Of a stretch of 64,000 nt of DNA, positions 1 through 13,880 are shown piece after piece. Position numbers and translations under genes: made by a program. This DNA comes from Bradyrhizobium sp. AZCC 2176. Lineage in GTDB: Bacteria > Pseudomonadota > Alphaproteobacteria > Rhizobiales > Xanthobacteraceae. Below the pieces are notes generated by a model. It saw only the letters and a program-made list of their open reading frames with translations. It ran no database searches and was not told where the DNA came from. The stretch lies in NCBI RefSeq assembly GCF_036924645.1, contig NZ_JAZHRX010000001.1, positions 6,909,501 through 6,973,500 of the forward strand. Reading direction: 5' to 3'. Each line of letters begins with the position of its first letter. Within the stretch, counting starts at the first letter, position 1.

Positions 1-1359
<1,359 letters not shown>

Positions 1360-1485
1360 TCACCGGCAGCAAATTCGAAATTCTTCTTTGGTCCGCGCCC
1401 GCTCAACGTCCGGGCGGAGCGCGAATGTCCGGCCCATCTGCGAAGTCGCCTTCGCGCTCTGGGCCGGACTATCGAATCTTTGACG

Positions 1486-5604
<4,119 letters not shown>

Positions 5605-6127
5605 CGTGGCCTCTCATTTTCGTCGCCCGTGTGGGCGAACCTTCCGAAGCGCGACTGCCATCGCCCCCGGGTTGAATTTCGAATCGCTCAAAGGAACAAA
5701 GCCCAATTTCAGGAATTAAATCCCGAATCCGTTCTCCAGCCCTTCAAAACGCAAAACGACGCGCGGGGCGCATGACTGCACCCGCCCGTCTCAACTTGCC
5801 GCTTCACGGACTGAAAAAGCCCGAAATCTGACTGTCTCCCAGCGGCTTACGTCGGGAACCCTGCCGTCCCCGCCACCTACCGCATTTTCCTGCTGCCGCC
5901 CCGATATGGGGCGGAATAGTGGAGATTCGAGGGGCTAACCCCGCGAATCCCCACACTTTTCTGTGTACGCCGTACTCCGGGTTACCCCATCGCACAAATT
6001 TTGCAACGAACCCGCCACTTTCGTCATGGCTCCGACCAAATGCCCGCCATCCACGCCGTTGGCAGATCCCCGGATCGCGCTCGGCCAAGGCCTCGCTTGT
6101 CCGGGGATTTCGCCGAAGTAACTTGCG
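5605..6127 (-). promoter_or_regulatory. rplL-rpoB intergenic region with hairpin
   Basis: This 523-nt gap between rplL and rpoB holds no convincing gene. About 20 nt past the rplL stop there is a perfect 9-bp inverted repeat (ATCCCCGGA at 6066-6074 and TCCGGGGAT at 6100-6108) around a 25-nt loop that contains further self-complementary GGCC. No U-run follows, so it is not a canonical intrinsic terminator. In enterobacteria the rplL-rpoB gap carries a partial attenuator and an RNase III site, and a similar job is inferred here from position only. Confidence 0.5.
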
Positions 6128-6505
<378 letters not shown>

Positions 6506-6556
6506 TGATCAGTTTCCTTAAAGGTTTGGTTCGAACCAGATTTGATTTGCGAAGGG

Positions 6557-7075
6557 TCAGGCCGCTTCGCTCTTTGAGGCATAGGCCTGAACGACGCGCG
6601 CGAGCTTGGCCGCGGGCGCAGTCGAGAGCTGGGCGATCTTGGTCGCCGGCGCCACCAGGAGGCCGACAAGCTTTCCGCGCAGTTCATCGAGTGACGGCAG
6701 CGAGGCAAGCGCCTTCACACCGTTCACATCCAGGACGGTTTTACCCATCGAACCGCCGAGAATGACGAACTGCTCGTTCGCCTTGGCGAATTCCATGGCA
6801 ACCTTCGGCGCCGCTACCGGATCGTTTGAAGTCGCGATCACGGTCGGCCCCTTCAGCAGGGAACCGATGGCAACGACGTCCGTGCCTTCAAGAGCAATTT
6901 TGGCGAGACGGTTCTTCGAGACCTTCACCGACGCACCCGCCAGCTTCATCTGCATGCGCAGCTTCTGCATCTGGGCCACAGTGAGGCCGGAATAGTGGGC
7001 GACGACCGCGACGCTCGTGGTCTTGAAGACCTGGTTGAGCTGTTCGACCGCGTCCTTTTTTGCCGCTCTTTCCAC
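6557..7075 (-). CDS. rplJ: 50S ribosomal protein L10 (GTG start)
   Basis: L10 anchors the L7/L12 stalk to 23S rRNA and is the usual autogenous repressor of this operon. The open frame extends upstream to 7195. I place the start at GTG 7075 ([15 protein letters not shown]) because it gives 172 residues, the normal family length, and is preceded by CGGAGAGAGC at good spacing. The L10 core is clear: [39 protein letters not shown] and [22 protein letters not shown] strong hairpin lies immediately upstream of the ribosome-binding site. The following gene is rplL. Confidence 0.95.
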   Translation of the reverse strand: MERAAKKDAVEQLNQVFKTTSVAVVAHYSGLTVAQMQKLRMQMKLAGASVKVSKNRLAKIALEGTDVVAIGSLLKGPTVIATSNDPVAAPKVAMEFAKANEQFVILGGSMGKTVLDVNGVKALASLPSLDELRGKLVGLLVAPATKIAQLSTAPAAKLARVVQAYASKSEAA

Positions 7076-7200
7076 AGCAAGCTCTCTCCGGTTGGCGGCC
7101 TTCGCAAGAAGCGAGACCACCGGGTTGCACCCATCGTCTCGCCCAAAACCTGACCTCAAGACACCAGTCTTTCGGACACGTCGGGCAGACGACATCTTAA
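7076..7200 (-). promoter_or_regulatory. L10-leader-like region of rplJL
   Basis: Directly upstream of the rplJ ribosome-binding site (CGGAGAGAGC, 7081-7090) the transcript can form an 11-bp stem with a single bulged A and a 5-nt loop (7094-7105 pairing with 7111-7121). In bacteria the L10(L12)4 complex binds a leader structure just ahead of rplJ to repress translation. The position next to the Shine-Dalgarno fits that role. The assignment rests on position and pairing, not on a covariance model. Confidence 0.5.
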
Positions 7201-7775
7201 AAGCCTGCCCTCCCGAACCAGATGGCGCGGGGTGTCGAGGTTCGAACCAAATCAGCGCGTTGCGCCGCGGGAAGCGGCGTTGAAGCGAAATCCGGTCTTC
7301 ACCCGTCTATGCAGGCCGGGAAATTAAGCCGTTGAGGGAATTTGCATTTCCATGCAAATTTCGACTTGGGCGCCTGCAGTCTCGGACAGGATCGAGATCA
7401 TCCGGCAAGCCGAAGGATCCCTGCCGCATTCCACCGAAGCGATGAGTTTTCCTTCCTTTCGAGCAATCCATGCGGATGTCCTGAAAGGAATGATCTCCTA
7501 CCGTGTCGGGTTTTCGGAATGCGCGCACGGACGTGCCAGCAACGGCCAGCACGCCCGGAAGCCGTTGTTTACCGAGTCTTGTCCGGCTTGCCAAGAGCAA
7601 AATTCAGACCAGATCGCACACCCGCTTTTGCCTTGAAATCGGGTCCAAAATGCTCCCGGAAGATTTCTTTGGCCGGTTCCGTCACACCGGGGCCGCCGCG
7701 CTCGTCTTGGCCGCAGGAGGTTCCGAAATACCGGCGAGCTACGCCATCCGTCGCCGACGGCGCCCCACTGATGCG
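7201..7775. other. Non-coding gap between rplJ leader and 2-hydroxyacid dehydrogenase
   Basis: No believable gene is seen here; the open frames are short and antisense to nothing recognisable. The gap should contain the promoter of the rplJL-rpoBC transcript. It holds a 6-bp GC hairpin (7263-7268/7274-7279) and a perfect 9-bp AT-rich inverted repeat at 7339-7360. Confidence 0.4.
7339..7360. repeat. Perfect inverted repeat AATTTGCAT-TTCC-ATGCAAATT
   Basis: Two 9-bp arms (7339-7347 and 7352-7360) flank a 4-nt centre. The element is AT-rich in a GC-rich setting and lies about 265 nt upstream of rplJ. It could be an operator or part of a transcript end; there is no U-run on either strand that would make it a clear terminator. 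Confidence 0.5.
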
Positions 7776-8729
7776 TCAGCCGAGCGGCACCGCATAGGGC
7801 AAGGGTTTGCCGGCGAAGAACGCATCGAGATTGGCCAGCACGCAGTCCTGCATCGCCACATGCGACTCCAACGTATGGCCGCCGATATGCGGCGAGAGCA
7901 CGACATTGGGCAGCGCCGTCAGCGCGTCAGGCGCATGCGGCTCCTTCGCATACACGTCGAGGCCTGCGCCGGCGATGGTCTGGTCGGTCAGCGCGGCGAC
8001 CAGCGCCGGCTGGTCGATGACCGAGCCGCGCGAGATGTTGACGACGTAGCCATCCTTGCCGAGCTTCTTCAAGATATCGGCGTCGACGGCGTGATTGGTA
8101 TCCGCACCCGCCCGCACCGCGATCATCAGGACACTGCACCATTCGGCCAGCGCATCGAGCGTCGGAAAATATTGATAGGGAACGTCGTGCCGGCTGCGGC
8201 TGAAATAGCCGACCTCGGTCTCGAAGGCGGCAACGCGCGCCGCGATCTTGCGGCCGATCTCGCCCATGCCATAGACGCCGATTCTGCGGCCGAGCATCCC
8301 GGCTTGCGGGCGCATCATCGGCGACGGTTTTGCTGCCGCCCAGCTCCCGCCCCGCACGTAGTCGTCAGCCACAAGCAGCCGTCGTGTGGCGGCCAGCATC
8401 AGGGTGACCGCAATATCGGCGACCGATGCCGCATTCGCGCCCGGACTGTGGCCGACCGCGATGTTGCGTTTCGCCGCCGCGGCCAGATCGACACCGTCAT
8501 AGCCGGTGCCGTAGCAGACGATCGCGCCCAATTTCGGCGTCATGTCCATCGCATCGCTGCGCAGCGGCGTGCCGCCGGCCGTGATCATCGCGCGAATGTC
8601 TGCGAGCTGCTCGGCAGAAAACACTTCATTGGGCGGCTTGCCGGCAGCATTCAGGAGTTCAAACCGTTCGCCGAAACGCTCCATCTGGGCCTTTGGAAAA
8701 CGCGAATATATCAGGACCTTCTCGGGCAT
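7776..8729 (-). CDS. D-isomer-specific 2-hydroxyacid dehydrogenase
   Basis: This 317-residue NAD(P)-dependent oxidoreductase belongs to the D-2-hydroxyacid dehydrogenase family (glyoxylate/hydroxypyruvate reductase-like). The catalytic core is visible: GTGYDGVDL, the nucleotide-binding GVYGMGEIGRKIA, NISRGSVID with its Arg, and the late SPHIGGHTLES carrying the catalytic His. The start at 8729 (MPEKVLIYSRF) has AAGGAAGAATA upstream. The gene sits between rplA and rplJ, which are normally adjacent, so it interrupts the classical L11-L10 gene order. The exact substrate cannot be told from sequence. Confidence 0.9.
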   Translation of the reverse strand: MPEKVLIYSRFPKAQMERFGERFELLNAAGKPPNEVFSAEQLADIRAMITAGGTPLRSDAMDMTPKLGAIVCYGTGYDGVDLAAAAKRNIAVGHSPGANAASVADIAVTLMLAATRRLLVADDYVRGGSWAAAKPSPMMRPQAGMLGRRIGVYGMGEIGRKIAARVAAFETEVGYFSRSRHDVPYQYFPTLDALAEWCSVLMIAVRAGADTNHAVDADILKKLGKDGYVVNISRGSVIDQPALVAALTDQTIAGAGLDVYAKEPHAPDALTALPNVVLSPHIGGHTLESHVAMQDCVLANLDAFFAGKPLPYAVPLG

Positions 8730-8782
8730 TATTCTTCCTTGTTGCCAAGTCCGGCCGCACGACGATTAAGCAAAAGCGGCAT

Positions 8783-8841
8783 CAAATGCAAAGGGCGGAA
8801 CCGGAAATGCAAAGGGCGGAACCGGTTTCCCGATTCCGCCC
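8783..8841 (-). terminator. rplKA terminator with a tandemly duplicated stem arm
   Basis: On the minus strand, 27 nt after the rplA stop, AGGGCGGAA (complement of 8833-8841) can pair with TTCCGCCCT (complement of 8812-8820) around a short inner CGG/CCG extension and then runs into TTTGCATTT, as an intrinsic terminator would. The distal arm is part of a perfect 21-bp tandem repeat (8783-8803 and 8804-8824), so a second copy of the arm lies just beyond. Confidence 0.75.
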
Positions 8842-8868
8842 TCTCTCATTCGCGTAAACCGCGAGGAA

Positions 8869-9561
8869 TTAGCCGAGCAGCGTACCCGGCTCGACCTTGA
8901 CGCCCGGGCCCATGGTGGAGGAAACCGCCACGCGCTGGATGTAGGTGCCCTTGGCGCCGGCAGGCTTTGCCTTTGACACCGCATCGGCAAGCGCCTTCAC
9001 GTTCTGCACCAGCTTTTCCTCAGAGAACGACGCCTTGCCGACGCCGGCCTGCACGATGCCGGCCTTCTCGACGCGGAATTCGACCGAGCCGCCCTTGGCG
9101 CCCTTCACGGCAGTGGCGACATCCATCGTCACGGTGCCGATCTTCGGGTTCGGCATCATGCCGCGCGGGCCGAGCACCTTACCGAGGCGGCCGACCAGCG
9201 GCATCATGTCGGGGGTGGCGATACAACGATCGAAATCGATGTTGCCGCCCTGCACCTTCTCGACCAGGTCTTCGGCGCCGACGACGTCAGCTCCCGCCGC
9301 CTTGGCTTCCTCGGCCTTGGCGCCGCGGGCGAACACGCCGACGCGCAGCGTGCGGCCGGTGCCATTCGGCAGGTTGACGACACCACGAACCATCTGGTCG
9401 GCGTGACGCGGATCGACCCCGAGATTGATCGCAATTTCGATCGTCTCGTCGAACTTCGACGTGGCGCGTTCCTTGACCATCTTGATGGCATCCGCGAGCG
9501 GGTAGAGCTTCTCGCGGTCGATGCCTTCGCGGACCTTCTTCAAACGTTTTCCGATTGCCAT
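8869..9561 (-). CDS. rplA: 50S ribosomal protein L1
   Basis: L1 has 230 residues, the normal length. It binds 23S rRNA at the L1 stalk and usually represses translation of its own rplK-rplA message. Family features include [22 protein letters not shown] at the start, [37 protein letters not shown], and the C-terminal [17 protein letters not shown]. It starts 6 nt after the rplK stop, so the two genes are translationally linked, and a hairpin terminator follows the stop codon. Confidence 0.98.
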   Translation of the reverse strand: MAIGKRLKKVREGIDREKLYPLADAIKMVKERATSKFDETIEIAINLGVDPRHADQMVRGVVNLPNGTGRTLRVGVFARGAKAEEAKAAGADVVGAEDLVEKVQGGNIDFDRCIATPDMMPLVGRLGKVLGPRGMMPNPKIGTVTMDVATAVKGAKGGSVEFRVEKAGIVQAGVGKASFSEEKLVQNVKALADAVSKAKPAGAKGTYIQRVAVSSTMGPGVKVEPGTLLG

Positions 9562-9567
9562 GGTCCG

Positions 9568-9996
9568 TTACCCCGCAACTTCCAGACCCATCGAACGGGC
9601 GGAGCCCTCGACCATCTTCATGGCCGACTCGATGGAATCACAATTGAGATCCTTCATCTTCTTCTCGGCGATCTCGCGCACCTGCGCGCGTGTCACCTGG
9701 CCGGCCTTGTCGCGGCCCGGAGCTTTCGAGCCGGACTGGATCTTGGCAGCCTGCTTGAGGAAGTGGGACATCGGCGGCGTCTTCATCTCGAAGGTGAAGG
9801 AACGGTCCGCATAGATGGTGATGATCACCGGGATCGGGGTGTTCTTCTCTTCCTTCTGCGTCTGCGCGTTGAACGCCTTGCAGAATTCCATGATGTTGAG
9901 ACCGCGCTGACCAAGCGCGGGACCGATCGGGGGCGAAGGATTCGCCGCACCGGCCGGCACCTGAAGCTTCAGGTATCCGGTCACTTTCTTTGCCAT
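9568..9996 (-). CDS. rplK: 50S ribosomal protein L11
   Basis: L11 has 142 residues and forms the base of the L7/L12 stalk with 23S rRNA helices 43/44. Signatures are [40 protein letters not shown] and [19 protein letters not shown]. The start at 9996 has CAGGAGTGATAA upstream. It leads the rplK-rplA pair and lies 130 nt downstream of nusG. Confidence 0.98.
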   Translation of the reverse strand: MAKKVTGYLKLQVPAGAANPSPPIGPALGQRGLNIMEFCKAFNAQTQKEEKNTPIPVIITIYADRSFTFEMKTPPMSHFLKQAAKIQSGSKAPGRDKAGQVTRAQVREIAEKKMKDLNCDSIESAMKMVEGSARSMGLEVAG

Positions 9997-10126
9997 TTAT
10001 CACTCCTGTTGTGCCGGGTTTGGAGCCGGCGGTTTCAGGTTCGTGGTTCGGATCAAGGGCGGTTGGCAACCACCCTCTTCCTCCCACGGCCTCTTGATAC
10101 GCGAAGACGCGCTTCGCGCTCTCCAA

Positions 10127-10678
10127 TCAGACCTTCTCGACCTGACCGAATTCCAGTTCGACGGGCGTAGCGCGGCCGAAGATCGATACCGCGACCTTCA
10201 CGCGCGAACGCGCCTCGTCAATTTCTTCAACCACGCCGGAGAACGACGCAAACGGACCATCCGCCACGCGGACGTTCTCGCCGATTTCGAACGAGACCGA
10301 CGCCTTCGGGCGTTCGACGCCTTCCTGCACCTGGTGCAGGATCCGCATCGCCTCGGATTCGGAGATCGGCATCGGCTTGTTTTCGGCGCCGAGGAAGCCG
10401 GTCACCTTGGGCGTGTTCTTGATGAGATGGAACGCCTCGTCGGTCAGCTTCATCTTCACCAGCACGTAGCCCGGGAAGAATTTGCGCTCGGCGTCGATCT
10501 TGCGGCCGCGGCGCACCTCGGTGACCTTTTCGGTCGGCACCAGCACCTGCTCGAACAGATCCTCGAGCCCGCGCTGCTTCGCCTGTTCCCGGATCGACTC
10601 CGATACCTTCTTCTCGAAGTTCGAGTAGGCGTGAACGATATACCAGCGCTTGTCCATGGTTTGGGTTCCGGTGCTCAT
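10127..10678 (-). CDS. nusG: Transcription termination/antitermination factor NusG
   Basis: NusG binds RNA polymerase and links it to Rho or to ribosomal S10. I use the ATG at 10678 (MSTGTQTMDKRWYIVHAY), whose A is the last base of the secE stop (TGATG), giving 183 residues. An internal ATG at 10657 (MDKRWYIVHAYSNFEKKV) is the alternative. The NGN domain (RKIDAERKFFPGYVLVKM) is followed by a KOW domain (GENVRVADGPFASFSGVVEE). The gene follows secE as in most bacteria. Confidence 0.97.
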   Translation of the reverse strand: MSTGTQTMDKRWYIVHAYSNFEKKVSESIREQAKQRGLEDLFEQVLVPTEKVTEVRRGRKIDAERKFFPGYVLVKMKLTDEAFHLIKNTPKVTGFLGAENKPMPISESEAMRILHQVQEGVERPKASVSFEIGENVRVADGPFASFSGVVEEIDEARSRVKVAVSIFGRATPVELEFGQVEKV

Positions 10679-10869
10679 CAGTGGACGCCCAGCAGGAAAG
10701 TGACGACGTTGCGGATGATCAAATCCGATGCGAAGAAGAAGATCGAAGCCAATGCAACCATCACGAACACCATGATCGTGGTGATCGTCGTCTCGCGGCG
10801 GGTCGGCCAGGTGACCTTGGCGGTCTCCGAGCGCACTTCCTGCAGGAATTTGAACGGGCTGAAAGCCAT
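10678..10869 (-). CDS. secE: Preprotein translocase subunit SecE
   Basis: This 63-residue single-span protein is the essential SecE clamp of SecYEG. It shows the cytoplasmic FLQEVRSETAKVTWPTRRET motif followed by one membrane segment (about residues 30-55). The length matches the short alphaproteobacterial form. It overlaps nusG by one base. It is preceded by a roughly 580-nt leader that begins after tRNA-Trp. Confidence 0.96.
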   Translation of the reverse strand: MAFSPFKFLQEVRSETAKVTWPTRRETTITTIMVFVMVALASIFFFASDLIIRNVVTFLLGVH

Positions 10870-11226
10870 CGTTGGTTACCGCGTCCTTCGTGAGACGATT
10901 GTGATTTAAAGCGAATCCGAACAGCCCTCTAGCGCCCAGCCCTCTCTCGAAGGATGAGCCGCACAGCGGGCTCGATTGTTCGGGGGAATTCAAAGCCGCG
11001 CCGGATATCCGCATCTAGCGGGCCGGCTGCAGGTGGCGGGTATCTACTGCCGGCCGCGCAAAAGGTCAAGGTACGGGGTGCCGCGGGGCTGCCACCGCGC
11101 CTTGCGGCGGCCGCCCGGTCATTGGTTAATCCCCAGTACCGCCTTGCCTCAAATGCGCACAAGGCCGCGATCTGGTTTTTAAAAGCTCTCGGCTATCCTG
11201 CAGGCTCCAAAAGGGCGAGATTGACC
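10870..11226. other. Gap upstream of secE
   Basis: No gene is supported on either strand in this stretch; the open frames read as low-complexity shadows. It should carry the secE-nusG promoter or a processed tRNA-Trp/secE leader. I see no clear consensus promoter. Confidence 0.35.
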
Positions 11227-11415
11227 ATGGCTCAGCTAGGCCGCAACGATCAGGAACGACCCGCGGGCGAGACGGCCTGGACGGTTCTCGACGCGGCCAA
11301 CGACCTCGGCGACATCCTCACGGCGGATGCATGCCGGCGGGTCATCGATGCCGATCTGCGGGGTGAGGCCCCGGCGCGGTCGGACGTGGCTGTGCTCAGC
11401 GCGTTCTTTGCGTAA
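11227..11415 (+). CDS. Small hypothetical protein (62 aa)
   Basis: From ATG 11227 the frame encodes MAQLGRNDQERPAGETAWTV and continues to a stop at 11413-11415. The middle is acidic and helical-looking (VLDAANDLGDILTADACRRVIDADLRG). It is convergent with tRNA-Trp and opposite in strand to secE. The upstream AAAAGGG is a little far from the start. The amino-acid make-up looks more protein-like than the other frames here, but I cannot place it in a family and it may be spurious. Confidence 0.35.
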   Translation: MAQLGRNDQERPAGETAWTVLDAANDLGDILTADACRRVIDADLRGEAPARSDVAVLSAFFA

Positions 11416-11447
11416 GTTCGAAAGCCCGTCTAAGTATTTGATTTAGC

Positions 11448-11523
11448 TGGCAGGAGTGGCAGGGCTCGAACCTGCGACCCCCGGTTTTGGAGACCGGTGC
11501 TCTACCAATTGAGCTACACTCCT
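11448..11523 (-). tRNA. trnW: tRNA-Trp (anticodon CCA)
   Basis: The complement folds as a complete 76-nt tRNA. The acceptor stem AGGAGTG pairs with CACTCCT, followed by discriminator G and an encoded CCA. The anticodon stem-loop is CCGGTCTCCAAAACCGG with anticodon CCA, and the T-arm contains GGTTCGAGCC. Its place upstream of secE-nusG is the normal bacterial arrangement. Confidence 0.97.
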
Positions 11524-11672
11524 GCAGGGAAGCGGCGTGTGCGGCCGCTTCGCGCCGTTTCAAGCATAGGGCATGCCCCGATTGCAAGGGCGAAGCGGCT
11601 TGCGCCCTATCCAAAGCACGCCTTCTGCGCCAGACTTGGGTCTCACAAACAACAAGCGCAACGGGAGAGACC

Positions 11673-12893
11673 ATGAACGCGCAGACCGCCGCCCGGCCAA
11701 CATCCGCCCAGACCCCTTCTCTCCCCGACGCCAAGCCGGAAACCATCGGGCTCTCGAGCATCCGCCTGCAGCGGATGTCGGACGCCTTCAAGCGCGAGGT
11801 CGACAAGGGAACCCTTCCCGGGGCCACGGTGATGGTGGCGCGGCGCGGCCAGATCGGCTGGTTCGACGCGATCGGCCGCCAGGGCCCGGCGGCAGCCACG
11901 CCGATGGCGCATAACAGCATTTTCCGCATCTTCTCGATGACGAAACCGATCGTCTCGGTCGGGATCATGATGCTGGTCGAGGACGGTCACTTCATCCTGA
12001 GCGATCCCGTCGCAAAGTTCATTCCGGAGTTTGCCGAGCAGAAGGTCGGCATCGAGAACAACGGCAAGCTCGACCTCGTACCGGCCAGGCGCCAGATGAC
12101 GGTGCAGGATCTGCTGCGGCATACCTCCGGACTGACCTACGACCACACCGGCAACGGCCTCGTCCAGCAACTCTACCAGCAATCGCGGCTGCGCAGCCGC
12201 AAGATCACCAACGCCGAGCATGCGACCATGATCGCCGGCATGCCGCTGATCTGCCAGCCGGGCGCGGAATGGAACTACAGCCGCTCGACCGATGTTTTGG
12301 GACGCATCATCGAGGTCGTCTCCGGCAAATCGCTCGGCGCGTTTCTGACCGAACGCATCCTGGCGCCGCTGCAAATGGCCGAGACCGCATTCCATACGCC
12401 GGAAGCAAATGCCGGCCGCCTCGCCGAGCCGTTCGCGACCGATCCCTGGAATGGCGACAAGGTGCAGCTCTTCAACATGCTGGAGAAGCCCGCGATGGAA
12501 TCCGGCGGCGGCGGGCTCGTCTCGACCACGATGGACTACGCGCGATTCTGCCAGATGCTGCTCAATGGTGGCGCGCTCGACGGCAACAGGATCATCGGCC
12601 GCAAGACGCTGGAGCTGATGGCCTCCGATCACCTCACTGCCGGCGTGAAGGTCTATTCGCCGCTGATGCCGCCCGGCCACGGCTTTGGCCTCGGCTTCGC
12701 CGTCCGCACCGCCAAGGGTATTGCGCCGTTCCCGGGATCGCTCGGCCAGTTCTTCTGGAGCGGCATGGCCGGCACGTTCTTCTTCATCGACCCCGCGGAA
12801 GACCTGTTCACGGTGTTCATGATGCAGGGCCCCGGCCAGCGCGAATACATCCGCAACTTGCTGCGGGATCTGGTCTACGCCGCGGTGGAGTGA
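11673..12893 (+). CDS. Serine hydrolase, beta-lactamase class C / esterase family
   Basis: The protein has 406 residues from ATG 11673, which follows GGGAGAGACC. It is a beta-lactamase-fold serine hydrolase of the EstB/LovD type, acting as an esterase or transesterase. The SxxK nucleophile motif is S88-M-T-K91, and the second active-site Tyr is Y202 in WNYSRS. The third motif region is near FWSGMAGTFFFIDP. There is no signal peptide, so it is probably cytosolic. The open frame continues upstream across tRNA-Trp, but that part is not coding. The substrate is unknown. Confidence 0.88.
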   Translation: MNAQTAARPTSAQTPSLPDAKPETIGLSSIRLQRMSDAFKREVDKGTLPGATVMVARRGQIGWFDAIGRQGPAAATPMAHNSIFRIFSMTKPIVSVGIMMLVEDGHFILSDPVAKFIPEFAEQKVGIENNGKLDLVPARRQMTVQDLLRHTSGLTYDHTGNGLVQQLYQQSRLRSRKITNAEHATMIAGMPLICQPGAEWNYSRSTDVLGRIIEVVSGKSLGAFLTERILAPLQMAETAFHTPEANAGRLAEPFATDPWNGDKVQLFNMLEKPAMESGGGGLVSTTMDYARFCQMLLNGGALDGNRIIGRKTLELMASDHLTAGVKVYSPLMPPGHGFGLGFAVRTAKGIAPFPGSLGQFFWSGMAGTFFFIDPAEDLFTVFMMQGPGQREYIRNLLRDLVYAAVE

Positions 12894-12913
12894 GCCGGAA
12901 CGAGCCGCCTCTC

Positions 12914-13006
12914 TGCGTCATGCCCGGGCTTGTCCCGGGCATCCACGTTCTTTGGGGCCGGCAGGAGAAGGACGCGGATGGCCGGGACAAGCCCGGCCAT
13001 GACGCA
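12914..13006. repeat. Palindromic intergenic repeat (CGTCATGCCCGGG family)
   Basis: Two imperfect inverted arms (about 12914-12944 and 12971-13006) carry TGCGTCATGCCCGGGCTTG and its complement-like partner, separated by about 26 nt. It lies between the convergent ends of the serine hydrolase and the SDR gene, where it can form a hairpin in either transcript. Repeats of this wording are common in Bradyrhizobium intergenic DNA; that statement is from general knowledge, not a search. Confidence 0.7.
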
Positions 13007-13023
13007 GATCCAACCGCAACGCC

Positions 13024-13791
13024 TCAACTAATCGTGGCCCCGCCGTCGATCACGATGGTCTGGCCGGTCATGAAGTCACCGGCCTTCGATCCCATCAGCA
13101 CCGCGGCGCCCGCGATCTCGTCGGGCACGCCGATGCGCAGCAGCGGCGAACGCGCGGTGGATGCCTTCAGCGTCTCCGGATTATCCCACAGCGCTTTCGC
13201 GAAATCGGTCTTGATCAGGCCGGGCGCGATGCAGTTCACGCGGATATTGTGCTTGCCGTACTCGCAGGCGAGGTTGCGCGCGAGTTGCATGTCGGCGGCC
13301 TTCGAGATCGCGTAGGCGCCGAGCACGGTTGAGCCCTTCAGGCCGCCGATCGAGGACACGATCACGATCGAGCCGTCCTTGCGCTCGATCATCTGCGGCA
13401 CGACCATCGAGATCAGCCAGTTGTTGGCAACGATGTTGTTGTCGAGAATTTTCCGGAACTGATCGTCCGAGATGCCGCCGAGCGGACCGTAATAGGGATT
13501 GGAGGCCGCGTTGCAGACCAGCACGTCGATCTTGCCGAAGGCGCGGTTGGATTCGTCGACGAGGTTCTGCAGGTTTTCCTTGCTCGAGATATTTGCGGCG
13601 ATCGCAACCGCCGTACCCTCGCCGAATTTTTCGTTGATCTCCTTGGTGACCTGATCGCAGACGTCCTGCTTGCGCGAGGAGATCACGACCTTGGCGCCGT
13701 GTTCGGCCATGCGCTCGGCGATGGCGCGACCGATGCCGCGCGTGGAGCCGGTGATGACGGCGACTTTCCCGGTCATATCGAACAAGCTCAT
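13024..13791 (-). CDS. SDR family oxidoreductase
   Basis: This 255-residue classical short-chain dehydrogenase/reductase starts at ATG 13791 (MSLFDMTGKVAVITGSTRGI) after GGGGAGAGAGAT. The cofactor motif TGSTRGIG is at residues 14-21. The NAA-type motif (CNAASN), the catalytic Ser in IVSSIGG and the YAISK active-site pair are all present. It belongs to the 3-oxoacyl-ACP/CoA reductase-like group. It probably works in acyl chain metabolism, given the acyl-CoA genes nearby, but the substrate is not known. Confidence 0.9.
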   Translation of the reverse strand: MSLFDMTGKVAVITGSTRGIGRAIAERMAEHGAKVVISSRKQDVCDQVTKEINEKFGEGTAVAIAANISSKENLQNLVDESNRAFGKIDVLVCNAASNPYYGPLGGISDDQFRKILDNNIVANNWLISMVVPQMIERKDGSIVIVSSIGGLKGSTVLGAYAISKAADMQLARNLACEYGKHNIRVNCIAPGLIKTDFAKALWDNPETLKASTARSPLLRIGVPDEIAGAAVLMGSKAGDFMTGQTIVIDGGATIS

Positions 13792-13880
13792 ATCTCTCTC
13801 CCCAATGTTGGCCCAGCGCGATGCTGGTTTCATCTTGTATTCGAACTAAGCAGCCTTTGCGGCCATCGACAACTCAAGGC

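Noticed and set aside
7503..8900. Plus-strand 465-codon open frame
   Set aside because: It lies opposite the 2-hydroxyacid dehydrogenase and its composition is that of an antisense shadow.
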